DNA of 45,960 bases from assembly GCA_028290545.1 (NCBI GenBank), contig JAQGJP010000076.1, positions 1-45,960 on the forward strand, given 5' to 3'. Source of the DNA: Rhizobium sp. (GTDB lineage Bacteria; Pseudomonadota; Alphaproteobacteria; Rhizobiales; Rhizobiaceae). Positions 41,556 to 45,960 of this stretch are shown here, piece by piece; positions within the stretch are counted from its first letter, which is position 1, and every line of letters begins with the position of its first letter. A program made the position numbers and the translations under genes. The notes beneath the pieces are model-generated. The model was not told the origin of the DNA. It did no database searches and worked only from the letters and a program-made list of their open reading frames with translations.

Positions 41556-43148
41556 ATGGACATGTTCGCCAGGCTAGCGGCCTCATCAAGCGGGGCAATC
41601 AACCTTTATGACTACCAGGACGACGCCGTCAATCAGCTTCGCCAGCGAGCGGCTGAAGGGTCGCGCCGGCTTATTCTCGCTGCGCCAACCGGGTCGGGAA
41701 AGACCGAGGTCGGGGCTTATTTGATCATTCGGAACCAGATGAAGCAGTCGACGGCGTGGTTCATCGTTGATCGGGTTACACTGATCAAGCAGACCAGTGA
41801 CCGTTTCCTGTCTTACGGCATCGATCACGGTGTCATCCAGGCGAAGAACGATCGGACGGATTATTCAAAGCCGGTCCAGATCGTCAGTGCTCAGACGTTG
41901 GCGCGGCGTCATATTCGAAAGCTCCCCGACCTTATCATCGTTGATGAGGCCCACTGCGAATACAAGTCCGTGCTGGATCTCATGGACGTCGCCGGTCATG
42001 CTCGCGTTGTCGGTCTCACGGCAACGCCCTTCACCGCAGGTATGGCCGGTCATTGGGACGGCATTGTGAATGTCACGACAGTCAACAGGTTGATTTCCCA
42101 AGGCCGCCTCGCCCCTCTCAAGATCAAGGCTTGCGTAGCGCCCGACATGAAAGGCGCAAAGAAAAAGTTCGACGGTGAATATGCCGAGGAAGAGGCGGGG
42201 CAGCGCGGAATTAAGATCGTCGGTGATGTGGTCCATACATGGGTGCAGCAGACGCAGGCTTTCTTCGGCGGTCCGGTCAAGACGATCGTGTTCTCCCCGT
42301 CCGTCGCCCACGGTGCCGAGCTCTGCCGCCAGTTCGCGGAGGCAGGCTATAATTTCCAGCAGATTTCCTACCTGGACAAATCTGACGAAGAGCGTGATGC
42401 CAAGATTGCTGAGTTCCGCAGGCCCGATAGTGCAATCCATGGGCTTGTGTCGTGCGCAGTATTGACCAAGGGGTTCGACGTTCCTGACGTGCGCTGCGGT
42501 ATCTCGTGTCGGCCATATACAAAGTCTTTTTCCAGCCACATCCAGGAGATGGGCCGCGTCATGCGCGTCTATCCTGGTAAGGACTTCGGCTTGTGGCTCG
42601 ATCATTCGGGCAACTGCATTTCCTTCGCATCTGACACGGCGACGCTCTACGAATATGGCGTCGACAGCCTCTCTGATGCTCAAAAGAAAGATAGCGAGCC
42701 GCGCGAACCCGACGAAAAGGCCAAGAAGAAATACTTCTGCGGCGAATGTGGCCTCCAGATGGAACCAGTGGCCGATACGTGCCCGTCATGTGGATGGCAG
42801 CGCGCGAGGGGTAATACCATTGAGGTCGTTCAAGGCGATCTGATCGATTTCGAAATCAGTATCCAGGCGTCTTTCCAGCCCAGGAAGGGCTTGAGGGCCG
42901 ATTGTCTCAGGGATTATCGAGGCATCTGGAACGCAACCCTTGCCTATTGTCTCGCCAATACGCGCAAGGGCGAAGAGACGGCTCGAAAATGGGCCTATGG
43001 CGCCTGGCGCGGCATGTATCCGGACAGCAAGCTTCCACACGGCCTCTATGATGCGCAGTGCCACGCCGACAAGGTCACGACTGACCAGTGGTCTCTGATT
43101 GGCCGGGAAGTCAACCGCTTCCGCAAGAGGAGCAAGGCTGCGGCATGA
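41556..43148 (+). CDS. Superfamily 2 DEAD/DEAH-type helicase
   Basis: A 530-residue helicase. Motif I is APTGSGKT (43-50), motif II DEAH (130-133), motif III LTATPF and motif VI QEMGRVMRVYPG. A zinc-ribbon-like module FCGECG, then CPSCGW lies near residues 392-412, and a C-terminal domain follows. This is the phage-type helicase often paired with a Toprim primase-like gene. It starts three bases after the ParB-like stop and overlaps the next gene by ATGA. Confidence 0.92.
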   Translation: MDMFARLAASSSGAINLYDYQDDAVNQLRQRAAEGSRRLILAAPTGSGKTEVGAYLIIRNQMKQSTAWFIVDRVTLIKQTSDRFLSYGIDHGVIQAKNDRTDYSKPVQIVSAQTLARRHIRKLPDLIIVDEAHCEYKSVLDLMDVAGHARVVGLTATPFTAGMAGHWDGIVNVTTVNRLISQGRLAPLKIKACVAPDMKGAKKKFDGEYAEEEAGQRGIKIVGDVVHTWVQQTQAFFGGPVKTIVFSPSVAHGAELCRQFAEAGYNFQQISYLDKSDEERDAKIAEFRRPDSAIHGLVSCAVLTKGFDVPDVRCGISCRPYTKSFSSHIQEMGRVMRVYPGKDFGLWLDHSGNCISFASDTATLYEYGVDSLSDAQKKDSEPREPDEKAKKKYFCGECGLQMEPVADTCPSCGWQRARGNTIEVVQGDLIDFEISIQASFQPRKGLRADCLRDYRGIWNATLAYCLANTRKGEETARKWAYGAWRGMYPDSKLPHGLYDAQCHADKVTTDQWSLIGREVNRFRKRSKAAA

Positions 43149-44071
43149 CCCTTGATGACGCGATTTCCATGGCTTGCGCTGATGCCGGCATCTCCCCGCC
43201 GACGGTTCGCAATTTCGGCAAATGGATGAAAGCCGACACATTCTCCGGGAAGAACGGAAAGGGTGACGGCCGAGTACTGATCAACGACTTCTCGGTCATT
43301 GCTCACAATTGGCAGACCGGCATGACCGTGAATGTCAGTCTCACCAATAACCTTCCTGCGTCGGTTCGTTCGGAGATCCGGCAGGAAGTCGGTCAGCAGT
43401 GGGAAAAGCGGCGAGCCGCCAAAGCGAAGGCCGAGGCGTCCGCAGCATCGATTATCAAAGCAGCAAGAATGTCCGATCATCCTTATCTTGCGCGGAAGGG
43501 CTTCCCAGTTGAAAAAGTGCTGACCATCGACGCGGATGGCTTGCGCGGCATCCTTGGCGGTGACAAGCCGTCTAAGTATCTGATCGCCGGTGACGTGGCG
43601 ATCATCATGCCGGCCAGAAATGGCCGATTCATTCAAAGCCTGCAACTGATATGGGAGGACGGGACAAAGAAGTTCCTGTTCGGCGGGGCAATTTCCGGTT
43701 CGTCACACAGGCTTTGCGCCGGCAGCCACACATGGCTCTGCGAGGGCCTCGCTACGGGACTGTCACTGCGCCTTGCGCTGCGCGGCATCGGCCTCTCGGC
43801 CACGGTCTTATGCTGCTTTTCAGCCTCCAATGTCGGGCTCGTCGCGAGTGCGGTCAAGGCGCGCGGATTCATTGCCGCCGACAATGACAAGCCAATACCT
43901 CAGTATGATGGCAGGGGCGCCGGACAGTATTTCGCTGAGGCTTCCGGCAAGCCCTACACGATGCCGGTCATCATCGGCGACGACTTCAACGACATGCACC
44001 AGCGCGACGGAATTTTTGCCGTGCAACGGCACATCACCGACTTCCTCAGGGAGGCTCGTATGACAGCATAG
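43145..44071 (+). CDS. Toprim-domain primase-like protein
   Basis: A 308-residue protein. The N-terminal part (about 1-130) has no clear catalytic motif. The Toprim part has TWLCEGLATGLSLRLALRG, the conserved Glu motif of EGxATGLS type. GFIAADNDKP supplies the Asp-x-Asp pair, followed by DGRGAGQYFAE. Proteins of this sort act with a helicase in phage or plasmid DNA replication. The ATG overlaps the helicase stop. I see no N-terminal zinc finger, so whether it primes alone is uncertain. Confidence 0.85.
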   Translation: MTLDDAISMACADAGISPPTVRNFGKWMKADTFSGKNGKGDGRVLINDFSVIAHNWQTGMTVNVSLTNNLPASVRSEIRQEVGQQWEKRRAAKAKAEASAASIIKAARMSDHPYLARKGFPVEKVLTIDADGLRGILGGDKPSKYLIAGDVAIIMPARNGRFIQSLQLIWEDGTKKFLFGGAISGSSHRLCAGSHTWLCEGLATGLSLRLALRGIGLSATVLCCFSASNVGLVASAVKARGFIAADNDKPIPQYDGRGAGQYFAEASGKPYTMPVIIGDDFNDMHQRDGIFAVQRHITDFLREARMTA

Positions 44072-44075
44072 AAGA

Positions 44076-44710
44076 TCCGGGCCGGAGAGCTTACGGCCAT
44101 AGGTAACGCGGGATGGCACCCGCCGGGCTACCTCAAAGCCCCATATAGCTGCTTCGAATGGCAAAGTCGCCGAATGTGCTGAGCGACGATCCCGGTGATC
44201 CGGGTAGGTGATACTTCGGGAACATGACCGACACCGCCGCAGCAAAGCTCAAAGCCCGCACACGAGCCGCTGAAACAGCGCGGCTAGGTACGCGTGAAAA
44301 CACGTGTGCTGAAGAACCCGCATTGTCATCAGCCTGGCTTTGCGGGCACCGTTGTTACGTCACTGTGGCACGTCCGAATGTATTCGACGCGCACCCCGCC
44401 ATGGTGACGGGCGTAAGCCCGATAGAGATGACAGGACAACCGCATCTCGCGCCCACCCTGACGAGCAGGGAGGCAATTCGGTAGGCTCCGAACCAGGTTC
44501 GGCCGAACCCATCCAACGATCAAGACAGGGAACACCCTGCGATGATGGGAGCTGGCTCACATTCCTCAGATAGACGAGAGGCTAGCAATCAGTTCGGCGG
44601 CAGGTCTCTCAAAAGGGGATTTGTTGGAGTGTCTTGCGCTTCTCCCTGCTGGACAGGGCGAAGTGCGTCTTGAGAAAGAAGATCCATGGAAAAGGTTCTT
44701 CTGAAGTAAC
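44076..44710 (+). ncRNA. Hairpin-rich region upstream of the NusG-like gene (candidate structured RNA)
   Basis: The 673 bases between the primase-like stop and the NusG-like start contain no convincing gene but many strong stems. They lie at 44080-44098, 44102-44132 (GGTA/TACC and GCGGG/CCCGC), 44166-44187, 44191-44204, 44266-44284, 44290-44307, 44317-44346, 44408-44421 (GTAA tetraloop), 44456-44470, 44488-44502, 44526-44539, 44637-44665 (two stacked stems of 6 and 5 bp) and 44677-44702. Several stems allow G-T pairs. This suggests a structured leader, possibly an antitermination or attenuation RNA, or another large phage RNA. I do not recognise a known RNA family. Confidence 0.45.
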
Positions 44711-44744
44711 CAGTTAGGACCGAGCACACGGAGATAAACGAGAC

Positions 44745-45320
44745 ATGAACCAGAAAGCAACGTACAGCCCAGCCGAGCAGAACGGACGTGGTTCGCTGCT
44801 CGTAGCGGATCTTACATGGTACGCGCTGATCACACCGCCGCAGAAGGAATTCGCAGCTCAGGAGATTTTGAAGCGCCGGGGGATCGCCACGTTCTGCCCT
44901 TTCGAAAGTGTCTGGCGGAGGAAATCTCGCTACACCACCGACAAGCATCTGCGCCACTTCCCGGTTATGCCTCGATATGTGTTTGCGGGCTTCGAGACCG
45001 AGCCGTCTTGGTATCATATTTTCCAAACGCCGCTCGTGGCTGCCGTCGTAGGGCTCAACGGTTGCCCGGTTCCGATAGACGGTATGCCGAAGCTTGTTTC
45101 CATGTTTCGCAATGGATTGCGCCGCCCCGACGCCGAACGGCATATGAAAACCCATCGCGAATATCATGTCGGAGATGCTGCAGTTGTTGTCTCAGGACCG
45201 CTGTCGGATCGTATCGTCAAGGTCGAAGAAATCAGCAATGGGCACGCGTTTTTCCGCATGGAGATGTTCGGATCCGTGCACAGGCTGTCGATGACCTTGG
45301 ATAAACTTGAAGCTGCTTGA
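44745..45320 (+). CDS. NusG-family transcription antitermination protein of the island
   Basis: A 191-residue NusG paralogue. After about 25 extra residues, the NGN domain has LTWYALITPPQKEFAAQEILKRRGIATFCPFESVWRR and PVMPRYVFAGFETEP. The C-terminal KOW-like part reads YHVGDAAVVVSGPLSDRIVKVEEISNGHAFFRMEMFG. Specialised NusG paralogues (RfaH, LoaP, UpxY) bind elongating RNA polymerase and let it read through terminators in particular operons. GGAGA lies about 10 nt before the ATG at 44745. The structured segment directly upstream could be its recruitment or autoregulatory RNA (inference). Confidence 0.9.
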   Translation: MNQKATYSPAEQNGRGSLLVADLTWYALITPPQKEFAAQEILKRRGIATFCPFESVWRRKSRYTTDKHLRHFPVMPRYVFAGFETEPSWYHIFQTPLVAAVVGLNGCPVPIDGMPKLVSMFRNGLRRPDAERHMKTHREYHVGDAAVVVSGPLSDRIVKVEEISNGHAFFRMEMFGSVHRLSMTLDKLEAA

Positions 45321-45420
45321 ACAAATCGTTTCGGTGGTGTAATGATTGAAGTAGGACGCCTTGGGTCCCTCGGTCGCGAACCGATACCTGAACCCAGCCA
45401 CCGCACCAGCGAGAGGCACA

Positions 45421-45588
45421 GTGGCGACCTATGTCTTCACCTAACGGCCTACCGACATTGAGCGGATGACCATCCAGGGCGCCGCAGATTACCGAGAGAT
45501 CTATGATGCCGAGATCTTTTGGGTTATCAGTTCAGAGATGGCTCGGGAAAACTGCACAGCTAGGATAAGTGGAATTTCTGCCTGACTT
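45421..45588 (+). pseudogene. Decayed small ORF before the insertion sequence
   Basis: From the GTG at 45421 the frame reads VATYVFT, then a TAA, then RPTDIERMTIQGAADYREIYDAEIFWVISSEMARENC and on to a stop. The downstream part reads like coding sequence and was probably continuous before the stop arose or before the IS3-type element inserted. No family recognised. The rest of the 45321-45617 gap holds a small hairpin (TCGGT-CGCGA-ACCGA) and nothing else clear. Confidence 0.35.
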
Positions 45589-45617
45589 TGGCTTAGATGC
45601 CAGAAACAGGAGTGACG

Positions 45618-45929
45618 ATGACGAGACGACCGCGCCGGAACCATACACCGGCTTTCAAAGCGAAGGTGGCGCTTGCCGCCATCCGAGGCGAGCAGACGCT
45701 GGTGGAATTATCCCAACAGTTTGACGTTCACGCCAACCAGATCAAGCAATGGAAAGATCTACTTCTTGAGGGAGCGACTGACGTCTTCGGCGGTGAGGCC
45801 AAGGCAGAACCGGCAGGTCCGGCTATTGATGTGAAAACGCTGCATGCCAAGATTGGCGAACTGACATTGGAGAATGATTTTTTGTCCGGTGCGCTCGGCA
45901 AGGCGGGATTGCTGGGCGGAAAGAAATGA
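45618..45929 (+). CDS. IS3-family transposase OrfA
   Basis: A 103-residue DNA-binding part of an IS3-type transposase. It has RRNHTPAFKAKVALAAIRGEQTLVELSQQF, then HANQIKQWKDLLLEGATDVFG for the helix-turn-helix. The leucine-zipper end is VKTLHAKIGELTLENDFLSGALGKAGLL. AGGAGTG precedes the ATG at 45618, which is preferred to an ATG at 45597. It overlaps OrfB by four bases. Confidence 0.9.
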   Translation: MTRRPRRNHTPAFKAKVALAAIRGEQTLVELSQQFDVHANQIKQWKDLLLEGATDVFGGEAKAEPAGPAIDVKTLHAKIGELTLENDFLSGALGKAGLLGGKK

Positions 45930-45960
45930 TCGACCGCAAGCACAAACTGTCCGTCAGTCG
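45926..45960 (+). CDS. IS3-family transposase OrfB (partial start)
   Basis: The ATG at 45926 overlaps the OrfA stop (ATGA) and reads MIDRKHKLSVS before the window ends. This matches the usual start of the catalytic OrfB (integrase-core, DDE) of this IS group. Only the first 11 codons and part of the next are visible. Confidence 0.75.
   Translation, partial: MIDRKHKLSVS

Larger units (their letters stand above)
45560..45960 (+). mobile_element. IS3-family insertion sequence (left part, runs off the window)
   Basis: An OrfA/OrfB pair of the IS3 type starts here and continues past the right edge. The left terminal inverted repeat was not located exactly; it should lie between about 45545 and 45617. 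The decayed ORF just upstream suggests the island gene there was interrupted or damaged. Confidence 0.7.

Noticed and set aside
44224..44484. 86-codon ORF in the hairpin-rich region
   Set aside because: The first 25 residues look plausible, but the rest has mixed composition, a weak ribosome site and overlaps several strong stems. I leave it unannotated but it could be tested by conservation.
1..45960. CRISPR arrays or rRNA genes
   Set aside because: No regularly spaced direct repeats and no rRNA-like blocks were seen on either strand.

Overview
The window reads as a stretch of an alphaproteobacterial chromosome, most likely Rhizobiaceae. The reasons are high GC with GC-rich third codon positions, a gcvT gene behind a tandem glycine riboswitch, GC-rich intergenic palindromes of the rhizobial type, and rhizobial-style regulators and transporters. 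No rRNA, intact tRNA or CRISPR array was seen. The genus assignment is inference.

Layout. (1) 1-2965: the 5' part of gcvT (minus strand, running off the left edge) with its tandem glycine riboswitch; then a small secreted Cys-containing protein and a YcnI-PCu(A)C fusion, probably for periplasmic copper handling; then an acidic hypothetical protein. (2) 3279-24414: a 21-kb block with every gene on the plus strand and many start/stop overlaps. It encodes a branched-chain-amino-acid-type ABC importer (binding protein, two permeases, two ATPases, the second fused to a UPF0261/Tm-1-like domain), an iron-dependent alcohol dehydrogenase, an AraC regulator, a giant flotillin-like protein with exact 44-residue repeats, two SRPBCC proteins, a four-subunit molybdenum hydroxylase whose large subunit is split in two genes, CoxD-like (MoxR AAA+) and CoxE-like (VWA) maturation factors, a TIM-barrel amidohydrolase, and a SMP-30/lactonase-isochorismatase fusion. 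The simplest reading is uptake, hydroxylation and hydrolytic breakdown of an unidentified small, possibly N-heterocyclic compound, perhaps organised at the membrane by the flotillin. This is the best candidate for an undescribed system. (3) 24590-37476: ordinary chromosomal genes: two GGDEF-EAL proteins (one with a degenerate EAL domain), a marR-emrB-emrA-like efflux operon, a YbfB-type MFS gene divergent from a LysR gene, a PilZ-like protein, an Fsr-type MFS gene divergent from an AraC gene, and two small membrane proteins.

(4) From about 37668 to the right edge: an integrative element or prophage-like island with lower GC and different codon use. It holds a tyrosine integrase, a membrane-associated hypothetical protein, an AlpA-like regulator, two small ORFs, a ParB-like protein, a DEAD/DEAH-type helicase and a Toprim primase-like protein. 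Next comes a 670-nt stretch with no convincing gene but at least a dozen hairpins, then a NusG-family antiterminator gene. The right edge is a decayed ORF cut by an IS3-family insertion sequence whose orfB runs off the window. The hairpin-rich stretch directly upstream of the NusG paralogue is the second candidate for something new: a structured leader or antitermination RNA.
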